NCBI GenBank assembly: GCA_022578605.1
Contig: MU394111.1
Span: forward strand, 209,184 to 273,183
Origin: Camillea tinctor
Taxonomy: Eukaryota > Ascomycota > Sordariomycetes > Xylariales > Xylariaceae
Length of the DNA: 64,000 bases
Direction: 5' to 3'
Position 1 is the first letter of the stretch; the number at the start of each line of letters is the position of its first letter. Under the pieces are notes generated by a model. The model did not search any database. It was not told where the DNA came from and was given only the letters and a program-made list of their open reading frames with translations. Made by a program: the position numbers and the translations under genes. Positions 1-11,028 of the stretch are shown here, one piece after another.

Positions 1-840
1 CACAAACATTCAGGTTCATTGATTATTCCTAAAAGTAAAGAGATAATTATAACATATAAGTTATATAGATATCGTGCTATATATCACCTTATATATCCCT
101 AGGTACTTAAGGTAACCCGATAATTAGTAATTCTGATATCGATTAACAGCGCAATTGTAACTGGTAGGCTTTCATAATGTATAAAGTTATTATATAAAGC
201 TGCCACCAATATGATGTAAAGACCTATAGTAGTTAATGCGCGCGCTTTTGAAAACTATATTAAAGCAAAGCTTTATGATAATATATATATAAAACATCTT
301 TTTCCTATTTTTTTTTTTTAAAAAAAAAGCATTAATAAACACATAATTTTATTTACTTTTTTCCTTACTTTATATTATTGCCTATTTTTGTGATATATTG
401 GAACAAACCTACACTAGTAAAATGTCACTTTGATAAAAATAAACATGGATCCGTATATAGCAATAGTACTTCTCGTGCTGTGGCGCTGTAAAAGGAATGA
501 AGAAACTTCTCCGGGCTGAACTGACTATGAGCTAGCTAACCATTTATTATACAGTTTCTTGGGTGCACAAACCATGTCATGTTACCGAAAGATTATGAGA
601 ATATGACCATGACTGTCTATCCCTTATTTTATATGAGGTTGAATGGGTGTAAATCGGTGGCTAATACATAAAACACCTCCATTTTCCTTGTGAAGTAAAT
701 ACTGCGATGTACCACATCGTCTTACCTACAGCTACCATATCAAGCGAAAGCGAACATTAATAGCTTGTGGCTATCAGCTCATGTATAGTCCGTGGCATAC
801 TAACAATTTATTCGGGAAAGTTTGTTGGTACGAGATGATA
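1..840. other. AT-rich intergenic DNA, no gene seen
   Basis: The first ~400 bases are strongly AT-rich with long A/T homopolymers near 309-330, and no reading frame or intron-exon pattern was found on either strand. The style resembles the AT-rich right end of the window, so it may be decayed repeat DNA, but no second copy was recognised here. Confidence 0.5.
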
Positions 841-977
841 ATGAGGGAATAGGATGAAGTGTATTAGTCCAGGAGAGAGTCTAGAGGAGGGCGTAAGTCC
901 GATATATATGTACTACAGTACATGTAGTAGTAGTGTAGTATCGTATGGTGGGGTGGTAACCCCATATTTCAACAAGG
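841..977. repeat. Dispersed short repeat, copy 1 (GC-richer copy)
   Basis: This stretch aligns to 3275-3403. In two gap-free blocks (852-881 against 3285-3314, and 927-977 against 3353-3403), 18 of 20 differences are G or C here and A or T in the other copy. That direction fits RIP of copy 2. A 71-codon frame runs through this copy, but it has no coding character. The flanks on either side do not match the exons that flank copy 2. Confidence 0.65.
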
Positions 978-1421
978 TTGAATGTTATTTACTGAATAGA
1001 CTTGAAAAGAGGCGCTCATACTATAGTATCGAAAGTAAAGGTTATTATATTTTTATTTTACCTACCTAGGTACCTAGTAATATAAGAAGGCGGCGTGTTT
1101 TTAATTAGTAATTGCAGCAAAGGAAAGTTTAACTCCTTGATACTCGGTCAATATTAATGAAGGTACGCTCAAATTTACTATCAAGTACCTATTTAAAAAA
1201 TCTCGATGAAGATTGTATAAATATTGTGTTGCTTTTGATTGTTGCGGTGACGACCGTAGTTACTTTCAGACATGATCTGTTAAAAACCATTGTGTTCATA
1301 TCCGCAATAACACTGATATTCCTAGTTAAAGCCTGAAAGGGATGGAATTAGGGGATGTTCAAATGAACGAACGAAGTGAACAATCAGATATCCAGATTAG
1401 CTACCATAAGTATCCTCCCTC
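978..1421. other. Intergenic, no gene seen
   Basis: No supported gene. It holds a palindrome-rich stretch around 1061-1077 built on TACCTAGGTA, a motif that recurs in many spacers of this window. Confidence 0.5.
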
Positions 1422-1923
1422 TCAGTCATCTCCTATGGGCAACGTGATGATCTTGTGGTCACCATCGAAGGTGCCATCAAAAATAATCTTCACGTGATAC
1501 TCAACCCACAACTCGTTACCGTTTTTGATGTAAAACCTGACCCAGCCACTTGCAACGAATGTTTCGAAATTCAGCTTAATCCCCTTCTTCAGATCACCAC
1601 TGATGGTCCCAAGGTTGATTCCCGCAACCTCCAAGGTAAGTGAAGCTTGAAAACTGTCTAGGTCGACGTAGCCAGTAACCTATATTGAATCAATATTTTA
1701 CTTTTGCTCCTTATCCCATACATTATCTTACCTTTATAGGTCCAATTCCCCAATCAAAGTCAATTCGTCTATTTGGAGTACCAATAGGCGGAGGTTTGGT
1801 GCCTAGATCGGTCTGCGTAGCAGTCCATACACCATCACCGTTATTTTTGTATTGTCTTTTGAAGCGGACTACAGAGTGTAGATAGTTCTGTGTTACTGTG
1901 ACACTAATAGTCAGTAGAGACAT
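1422..1923 (-). CDS. Small orphan protein, two exons, predicted beta-rich
   Basis: I do not recognise the family. Exons on the minus strand are 1923-1732 and 1679-1422, joined at phase 0 over a 52-nt intron with a GTAAGA donor and an ATATAG acceptor. The joined frame gives 149 aa with no internal stop. The sequence alternates polar and hydrophobic residues (for example VTGYVDLDSFQASLTLEVAG across the junction), which suggests a beta-sandwich. There is no signal peptide and no membrane segment. A clean splice that restores one continuous frame is the main evidence that this is real. It could be a cytosolic beta-protein such as a lectin-like or pore-related fold, but no diagnostic motif was seen. 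It lies alone in gene-poor DNA. Confidence 0.6.
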
Positions 1924-3177
1924 TCAGCTATTCTTCCGTTAGGCTAGTGGATACATATTGTTCCTGTCCCTTTGATGGACTTGTAGACACTCACTGCCAC
2001 CTTAGAAAAAGCTATCAATAAGGCCCAAAATCATATCCCAGGAGTGTTGGCCTCGACGTCGAGTTTGATGTTATACTGTTCTGAATTTACTCACACTTTT
2101 TAGTGATTATAAGGAATGAAGCTATCATGGGACATGTTGGGAAGAAACTAAGAATGCACGCCTAAGTTAGGCAGGAATGAATAAGCTAACCGGATATATC
2201 AGCTAGAGGTAATACATGGTCCATTGAGAAATATGCACTAGTATAAAACGGAAGGATATCGGGAAGACTTAGCAAGTCAAAGCTCGACCTGATGCAATAT
2301 ATTGCTATTTATGGCTTCTCTCAAGACCCCTATAACATATACTAGTGTGTGGGCGTGTTTCATCACTGGCTTTGGATTGGCACCTTTTGTGTCCCAGTTC
2401 GATTAAAATGATGGTTGGGGAAATTTCATTAGCCACAAACTTCGGTTATTTATGGGAGATATATACATTGTATCGCTGTTATGAGAAAATAAATGGTTGT
2501 GTATCCAATCCCTAGCACCCTATCAGGTGTTATACTCATACACAGCTTCACGAACTGCACCAATATAGACACGCCCATAATCTGGTTTTCTCTCAAGTGC
2601 AACTAAACCCCCTCTCTCTCGCATCATATCCGAGGTTCTTCGCTCGTTATAAGTTTTGAGTGGCGCGAAGGTCTACTTACAATGCGATCGTGATCATCTG
2701 ATATTTGATGTTACTCGTCACTATATGCTGTTTTCATTGAGGAGGATGTCGTGTACGTGTTGTAGTAAATGTATTACAAATGGTGGAAGCATTTCGAAAT
2801 ACGAGAACTAAGACTTCGGTAAATGTTTCTGAAATCAGAATGACAATAGCTAAACAAACAACTTATTTGTATGCATACGTCTTACGACAGGTGTGTTCCT
2901 AGAGCTCTAACCTAAGGCTTCGCGTACCAGCAATTATATTTTCCTCCTAGATAAGACATACATAGTAAGAAGTTATGAGTTCATATCCATGGATACCATG
3001 CAACTCAGAAGACGGGCCTTGCCTTCCTCTATGTAGATAATTCCTTGGATAAGGTATCTCAACAACCTTGTACTTTAGAAATATAAATATTCGAGTCCAG
3101 GCGCTTACCCTAGATTATCTCCAGGAACATTTAATATTTTCCATATTCGATCTAGTCACAAGATAGCCATTTTCTCC
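1924..3177. other. Gene-poor spacer
   Basis: No coding region is supported on either strand. Frames are short and interrupted. It separates the orphan minus-strand gene from the start of the esterase pseudogene. Confidence 0.5.
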
Positions 3178-5241
3178 ATGCTTCTCCAAACAGTCCTTTT
3201 GGGCCTATTTACCCTTATTACCATAGTCAAAACAGAGATAACCTGCCAGCAAGATTATTGGAGTGAAACGATAGGTAAGAGAAAGGATAAAGTATATTAG
3301 TTTAAGAAAAAGTTTATAAAAAGGGCAAAAGCTTAATATATATGTATATATAGTAGTAATGTAATACCGTAAAGTAAGGTAGTAACCCTATATTTTAACA
3401 AAGATCTCATTTATACCGGTGCACCTAATATACCGCAGTTGAAGTTGCCATGGGGAACTTGGAATGCCACATGCTATTAACCTGATAACCAGGTAACGTG
3501 ACGGGTTCGGGTCCATTGCGGAAAGGCTAATCGACCCTAACAGTACTTCAGATATTTCTTTTCAAAAATGTCCGTTTTGGGACAGTACCTGTCCGCTTTG
3601 GTCGCTCTATCTCCCCGGATTGGCTCAACGACACTGTACAGAATATTGACGAAGATATTTCTTGCATCCAACTCAACATTTCAAATTTACAAGAGCCTCC
3701 GGGAGGCAGACCTCTCCTCGGAGACCCAATGCCTAGTGGATTACAAAGCGAAGATTGCCTCTATCTTGATATATATGTTCCTGTCTCGGCCTTTCAGTCT
3801 GAAACAAAACCTTTGCCAGTCGTGGTCTGGATTTATGGGGGCGGATACGCCATGGGAAGCAAGAACCAGATGGTCCTCTATATTCTGGACAGTCAATTCT
3901 GAATGCATCTAACTACCAAACTATTTTCATCACAGGTAACTATCGAGTCGGTGCATCTGGGTGGCTCGCAGGTGACTACATGCAAGCTGTTGGGCAGCCC
4001 AATAATGGTTTGTATGACCAGGCCTTGTTGCTGGAATGGGTACGAGATCATGTCCACCTCCTTCATGGCGACAAAGACCGCGTTAGTGCCTGGGGAGAAT
4101 CAGCTGGCGCGTCATCGATTCGTCATCACCTTGTCCGAGAGGATGGTAAACAAGACCCCTTGTTCCGCACATTTGCGGTTCAAAGCCCGGCTTTCCAATG
4201 GTCCTGGGATAACTCTCCAAACGGCACTCTCGATAATATTTATAGATTATTCTCAAATCTTTCAGGGTGTGGCTACATATATAATATCAGCTGCTTGAGG
4301 AATGCCTCTTTGGCTAAACTGATAGAAGCTAATCAAGAGCTATTCCACCAGGTTAAGTTGAAGGGCTACTTTCCCGTAGGGCCAGCAGTCGATGGGGATT
4401 GGATTAAATCTATTCCTACGGTCCAATTTTCTCAAGGTAGATTCATAACCTCAACTTCCATACGGAAACAGAACAAAGGAAACTAGCTTATTTCTGACAC
4501 GAATTAAATCCAGGAAATTATTGGCGGGAGATTGACTCTGCTATAATATCTCATTGCGCAAATGAGGCTCACAGTTTCACCCCCAACATCAGCACGCCAG
4601 AGAAGGTCGACGAATTTCTTCATGATTTCTTCTCTGGTGAAAAGCTGGAAGACGTGAGAACTGCAATCCGTGAACAGTACAACTGCACGGCCAATTTCAG
4701 TGGAGATTTTCATCTGTGCCTTGCCACCACCATCCAGGACGCGATGTTCACGTGTAACACAAGAGACCTATTCGATGCATACCCAAATATGGCACATATG
4801 ATGCAATACGAGTTTCCAATCGCCACATTAGCGTATCACGCAAGCGACCTAATTCCGCTGTTTACGAATAACAAGAGGGAGGTGATAGAACTGGTAGGGG
4901 ACCTAGGGGACATCTACGCGTGGCTGCTGGGTGATGAGATTCCTTGGGGATATAAAAGATATTTTGCATCATTCGCTCTCTCTGGGGATCCAAATACAGG
5001 CATTGAACCGCCAATTTTACAATGGCCTGTTGCAGATGGAAGTAGTGATAGACTCTCAAATGTCATGGACGTGAGTTGGGGGTTTTCTCTGGTGGACAAA
5101 TTTCGCCTTGTCAAGGACAACGAGAATAAGAAGAGCACGTGCTCGTTTTGGACAGATATTGCGAAGAACATAACTCTTCTACAATTGGAGACTGACGGCA
5201 AATGGCAAGTTTCACTCCCAGAAGATCCTGACGAACTTTAG
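3178..5241 (+). pseudogene. Type-B carboxylesterase/lipase, secreted, decayed
   Basis: Secreted alpha/beta-hydrolase of the fungal carboxylesterase type B family. Exon 1 (3178-3274) encodes a signal peptide (MLLQTVLLGLFTLITIVKTE). Further exons are 3404-3492, 3544-4436 and 4514-5241, with plausible introns at 3275-3403, 3493-3543 and 4437-4513. Family landmarks are easy to see: SEDCLYLDIYVP, the oxyanion-hole stretch VVVWIYGGGYAMGSK, the nucleophile elbow WGESAGASS, and the C-terminal YHASDLIPLF region. Three lesions break it: an in-frame TAA at 3478-3480; a frame slip near 3564-3570, apparently one A missing before RFGTVP; and another one-base loss near 3870-3871, just after GSKNQ. The downstream ~450 codons are intact, so decay may be recent. 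Sequencing error could explain a single slip, but three lesions in 400 bases favour a pseudogene. Confidence 0.8.
3275..3403. repeat. Dispersed short repeat, copy 2, filling intron 1 of the esterase
   Basis: This copy matches 841-977 but is shifted toward A/T by G>A and C>T changes, the RIP pattern. Its limits coincide with the GTAAGA donor at 3275 and the AAG acceptor ending at 3403, so the whole intron appears to be a repeat copy. No exon homology extends beyond either edge in copy 1. Confidence 0.6.
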
Positions 5242-6598
5242 TCGTGCTGGAGACACTGTTTAGGCCGGACTAAAGCAACAGTATTTCAGCTTCAGCCTGA
5301 ACCGAAAATAGTATGGAGATTAGTAAGACCTTAGGGGATGGGTTCATGAGCTCTTTAGGGGATTACTTGCGATGAACAAAACGCTAGTTGGTTGTGTTGA
5401 GAGGAACAGTTTGAAGCGACCTATTGTCATTGCATATAGTAACCGGTGGTATTAATGCATATAAACACTCGTTAAGCAAAGTATGCCCACGATTTCTGTA
5501 TTGTATAATTCATTTGATTTACAATACCCTAACCCTCATTCATACTCAATAGTTATCCTTATACCAGACATATCGTACAAATATAGGAAGGTTCTACACT
5601 AGCCATTGTCCCGTATAAGCGGTGACAACCATAACTTTCCGACGAATCGTAGTTGAGTCTTTGATGGATGCCGAGGAGCTCCACTTGAAGCCATAAACTA
5701 ACATTCTCATTGGTAAAGTTGCTGACATACCTATACAGCTGAGCCTTCCAATATGCATAATGGCGGCAACTTTACCTTGTTATACAGAGCCCACTACCAC
5801 CCTACCGATGTATTGAAGACGTTATATCGACATTTTCTTACACGTCTTGGCACATCGTGAATACTAATCAAGTAGTGACTGATCTTCCGTGTATATAACA
5901 CTATAGCTAGTGAGCTTATAATTAGTGGGTTTATACTGAGGATTACCTTCCCCAATATATGTAATCTAATGGACTCTCGATGTGACAAACCAGGATTTGC
6001 TAATTGAACTCACAAGTTTCTATTGACGGGTCTTTTCCGTTTGTAGATGCATACTATGTACCAGTAGACCAACATACACCAAGTCAATGGGTTGACAAAC
6101 TCCTTCGAGGTAAGGCATGGGAATTGATCCTGCCTTAGCGTGCTATAGGACTATATAATTGGGCAAAAGTGAAGACTTGCATATACTCCAAACTTTTAGG
6201 TTGCACGCTAACTTTCACTCAACCAATCACATAATACGGATTCTGCGAATATACCCCACTCAAACTCGATGATTACTTATTGATAACCTTCCCTAGATGG
6301 GTAACAAACGAAATGGATTACTGAACAAATGACGGCCTCGGCCAGATTGAGTGTTATGGTGTCCTGAATATAAGCTGACCTCTATGTATTCTAGGTAGAT
6401 AGCCAGGGATGATGTCTTCACCGCAGTGTTGGGAGTCGATATAAGTATTACCGGACTCCCCCACATACTGTTAAAAGTATACATCCTATTAGTTTATAAA
6501 ATCTTACCAGTGGAAGCCTGAGTTGTCCTTAGTTATCAAGCCAAGTTAATATTTCATCCATTGAAACAACTCCTACAAAAAGTATTGCTTCCTAAAGA
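5242..6598. other. Spacer without a recognised gene
   Basis: Nothing convincing on either strand. Minus-strand frames at 5794-5988 and 6293-6484 are short and lack family features or splice partners. The 3' part must contain the promoter of the NRPS-like gene starting at 6599. Confidence 0.5.
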
Positions 6599-9500
6599 AT
6601 GTTCCGAGTTACTGAAGCGCTTTATCCAAATGCAATCAGGCGTCAATTATCCAGAACCCGGCCGTTTGCTACCATAGTAAGCGTTGATGGCACATGTGAG
6701 GATGTAACTTACACCCAACTTGAAAATGTGACCAATCGAGCAGCCTGGTTTCTCGACAAGCATCTCCCGCACGAAGAAAAAGTTTTATACATGGGACCGA
6801 GCGATATAAGGTATCTGATATGGGTTCTTGCAGCGATGAAAACGGGCAAGTGTGTAAGTAAATATCTGTTTCACGATTCTTCATTTTTTTTTTTTTTTTT
6901 TGAATAGTACGCAATGAGCGTTACTTGATGTAATCGAGCCAGAGACCCCGATCGTGGGAGTTGATACCCGGGGGGATTATAACAGTCGTCAACCCCACCA
7001 GCAAGTGATATCGTTGTAGTGTTATACTTGATTTATCAAATTGGACAGCCAAAACTTAAAAGTCTCCCGTTTCCTGCGAATTAAGTCCATAACATCCTAA
7101 GACAAACTAAAATAACATTACAGGTCCTGTGTCCTGCTCCGGGCAACACTATTCCCGCGAACACGCGTTTATTTGAAACTGTGGGGGCCTCGAAGCTCAT
7201 GTATGCCCCGGAGGCTGCAGAATCATTGTCGCCCCTTATCCGGGCCACAGGTGATATTGTTACAAATTTCGTCACACCGAGTTATGAGGACTTGATGAGC
7301 GAGGACCTCGTCCCGATTTACCCATTCGAAGGAACCTTTGATGAACTGAAAAACACTAACTTCATGGGCCTCCATACTTCGGGGACTTCAGGCCACCCCA
7401 AACCTCTATATTGGAATCACATGGCAGCCTCTACTCTAGCCTCATGTTGTGATCCATCTATCCAACTGAACGGCCAGGGAGGCCGTAGTCTGGCGGTCGA
7501 ACTATTCGTGGGCCAAAATATTCTCGATCCATTTCCTTTATACCATGTAAGAAGCCTTTACCCCGTTTGTTTGGGTTGTGACAACCGTAGCTGATACACA
7601 TTTATCTTGCTCAGCTCGGTGGCATGGCACCAGCATTGTCCGCTATACACTATGATAACACTGTGATTATACCGGCGCCTGGCACGCGACTAACGCCTGA
7701 AAACATGACTGCGCTCTTGAAATACGGAAAATGCACAACCCTGTTTTCTCCACCCTCAGTCCTAGAAGCAATGTCAACTTACCCACCAGGATTGGAGGTA
7801 CTATCCAAGTTGCAAAAGGTAGCTTATACTGGTGGACCGTTAAATCCAACACGAGGCAAAGAACTGGCTAAGCACATCCGACACCTGTTCCCCATACTTG
7901 CAAGTACAGAGGGTGGCCCATGTCATCTCGTCAGTTCCGGTGACAGCTCCCATTGGAATGCGTTCAAGTTCATGGATCTCGGTCAGCGGATGGAAGAAAC
8001 CGTACCTGGATTCTATGAACTGGTATTTCCACGTACAGAATTAATCAATAACTCGTACGCCTTTTTCCAAACGCACCCCAACAAAACAGAGTACCGTACA
8101 TCGGACTTATTCTGCCCAGTTGAAGGACAGGACGGCTGGTGGACGTTTAGTGGTAGAGTAGATAATTGGGTAGTCATGTCGAATGGACTGAAAATGGACC
8201 CGACTGATATGGAAAGCACTGTAGCTGCTCATCCAGACGTCAGGGGCGTGCTGGTTGCGGGATCACGACGGTTTCGGCTGTGCATGATCCTTGAAATGAA
8301 GTCACCTCCGAATAACGCCGCAGAACGTGAAACTATCCTAGATGGTCTCTGGCCAACAATCAACGAGGCAAATAGGGCGGCGCCGAAGTTCGGGAGAGTG
8401 CCCCGGGAACTGATCATATTCGCGACAAAGGAGAAGCCGTTCTTGAGGGCTAGCAAGGGAACGATACAACGGCGATTAACCATTATGGCCTACGAGAAAG
8501 AGATTGATAAGATGTACGATCAAGCTTCAGAAGGTCTTCTGACGCACGGCCTACCACCCCTCAAGTCTACTGATATGCAGGATCTAGTCCCCTTCCTCAT
8601 CAACGTCTACGCAGATACACTAGATAAGGATGAGAATGAGATAGGTCCTGAAGATGACGTATTCTCTCTTGGTCTAGATTCCCTTGCCAGCTCAATCCTA
8701 TCAGCTCGTTTGAAAGCAGCATTCCGTAACTACGGCGTGGAATGCGAGAAGCTGGATTTAATTAACAACAAATTAATATATTCAGCTACTACAATCAGAC
8801 GCATGGCTGAAGCCCTGGCAGCCCTGGAAGCTGGAAATGGTGAGTTTGGCAAGATTTTGGCCTCTACAAGTCACGAGGAGATGGAGAAGCTAGTAGCCGA
8901 TTTCGAAAACCAGCTTCCTCCTCCCATCAAGGAGCAACACGCACCTAGAAGTACTGATAACACCGTTATACTCACGGGATCAACCGGATCGCTTGGGTCA
9001 TACATGCTGGCATCCCTACTCTCCAGGCCAGACACCAAGAAAATATACTGCCTCAACCGCAGCGCAGACGCGAAGACCAAACAGGAGAAGTCGCTCAGCA
9101 GCCGCGGCCTCCCAGCCCAGGACGACCGCGTAGTGTTCCTGCACGCGAATCTCTCCGAGCCGAACCTCGGGCTCCCCGCAGAGCAGTATGCAGCCCTCGC
9201 CCGGGACGCAACGTGCATCATCCACAACGCCTTCCCCGTGAACTTCCTGCTCAACGTGCAGTCGTTCGCGCCGCAGGTCCGGGCCCTCGTGAACCTCCTC
9301 CACCTCGCTGCCGCCGCCACCCAGCGCCCCTCCGTGCTCTTCGTGTCCAGCATCGCGGCCGCGCTCCCGGTCACGAGCAAGGGCCCCGCGACGGTCCCGG
9401 AGGCGGTGCTCAGCGCGGACGCCGCGAGGGGCCTGCTGCAGCAGGGGTACGCGCAGGCGAAGCACGTGTGCGAGCGGCTGCTGGAGAAGTACGCCGGCGC

Positions 9501-10038
9501 GGGCGGGGCCGCGAGGGTCCTCCGCGTCGGCCAGATCTGCGGGCCGGTGTCGGGGCGCGGCGTGTGGAACGTGCGGGAGTGGGCGCCGTCGCTGGTCGTG
9601 AGCTCCAAGTTCCTCGGCGTTGCGCCCGACTCGCTCGGCGGCATCGAGATCAACTGGATCCCCGTCGACGAGCTGGGGCGCATCGTCGCCGAGCTCGTGG
9701 CTACGGCTGGTGAGGACGGCTTTACGGTGTATAATGTGGTTAACCCGACGGTGACCTCGTGGAAGGAGTTGCTGCCGACGGTGAAGAGGATTGCGCCCGC
9801 TACGGCGACCCCGAGGGAGTGGCTGGAGACGCTGGAGGCGAGCGACAATGGCACGCATGTGGTGAGCGAGAATCCTGCCCTGAAACTGGTCGATTTCTAT
9901 AGGCAGACTATGCTCGGGGAGTCGAGACCGGCGAAGGTCCAGATGGAGAACCTCCTGAAGGGAAGCGAGACGGCAAGGAGGCTATCTCCTATAAGGGAGG
10001 AGCACATGGCTCGCTGGATGAAGGCTTGGGGCTTGTAG
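6599..10038 (+). CDS. NRPS-like enzyme, adenylation-thiolation-reductase (A-T-R)
   Basis: Exons 6599-6853, 7124-7546 and 7615-10038 (introns of 270 and 68 nt, both phase 0) give 1033 aa. Core motifs appear in order. The adenylation domain has LHTSGTSGHPKP, ASTEGGPC, YRTSDLF, GRVDNWVVMSNGLK and the catalytic-lysine region RASKGTIQRR. A carrier domain follows with GLDSL, its Ser near residue 582 taking the phosphopantetheine arm. The last part is a thioester-reductase (NAD-binding 4) domain with TGSTGSLGSY near 680-689, FVSSIAA and YAQAK near 838-842. There is no condensation domain. Family members activate a carboxylic acid (aryl, amino or alpha-keto acid) and release it reductively as an aldehyde or alcohol. 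The substrate cannot be read from the sequence. No biosynthetic partners flank it. The reductase half (~9050-9700) is much more GC-rich than the adenylation half. Confidence 0.92.
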
Positions 10039-11028
10039 TCTCTCACGAGGCTAGAGCTATCCCCTGATACACAAGTTAATGCCTGTTACTTCTTACCATT
10101 AAGCACCCTCGCTTTTAAGCTGTGTTATTTTAGTTATGAGAAATGAGAAATGTCACCAATGATCCTCTGCGACCCAATACAAACGATTAAGTGTAGTCTA
10201 AAATCATACTACTCTTGTAGCACAATGCAAGGCAAGGTAAAAAATTTGATGCCCGGGAAAAGATGGTGATGAATACGGTGCATTCTGATGCATTCTAGTG
10301 CGATGGTATCTCATATGTTTTCCAACAGAAGACCAACTTAGAAGAACAGGCCGACATCTCAGCCGACCTTATTCCACAACTCCCACTCCCCCTCCATTCA
10401 TCCATTTCCTGTTGTTTCCCGTGAGCACTCGGGACCTTCACCTCCTCCTTCTTACAAGCTCAACACGTCGGACTCTTAAACATAAGAAAAAGAAAAAAGG
10501 TGCCGTGTGCGGCAAGAAAAAACAAAAGGGACAACTAATCATTACAAATAAGACAAGGAGAAGACATTAAAACTTCCAACATTTCTGTGGTGTAGTAACG
10601 TAGTAAACATAGTGAAGACTTATAAGAGGAAAAGAAAAAGCGAAGAATAAAGAAAATGGAGCGAAGTGCTTGCTAAAGAGAGAAAAAGGGAAAAGAAAAC
10701 AACAATAATAGGGGTATCCTCTCAATTTGTTAGTAGTAAAGTAATCCAACACGCTCCCAAACCCAGCAACAACAGAGACATTTATCTTTTTTTTTCTCTC
10801 CTCGTTCTTCTCTCTGGAATTGAGAATCGTTTATCATGAGCCGGCCCTGCTGCAGTACAGCAGCACAGGGCCGAACAGTCTAGACCCCATGATCACTGGA
10901 TAGGTAGTAGGCATCGTAGCGCCCTACCTATTCAGCGTGGGAAGGGTGTCATCATATTACTCTCGACAACGGCAGTTTTTACCATCATCTGTCATTTTTT
11001 ATCGTGCTTTTTCGTATAATATATCGTC
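10039..11028. other. Convergent 3' spacer with a stable hairpin
   Basis: Shared 3' region of the NRPS-like gene (+) and the kinesin gene (-). At 10843-10872 two arms beginning GGCCCTG and ending CAGGGCC enclose AGTACA, so a strong hairpin is possible in a 3' UTR. Purine-rich A/G tracts fill 10480-10700. No coding region is supported. Confidence 0.5.

Noticed and set aside
854..1069. 71-codon frame at the left end
   Set aside because: It overlaps a dispersed repeat copy, has no family features, and its second copy is inside an intron.
8871..9858. Long minus-strand frames opposite the NRPS-like reductase domain
   Set aside because: Shadows produced by GC-rich codons of the plus-strand gene; no motifs.
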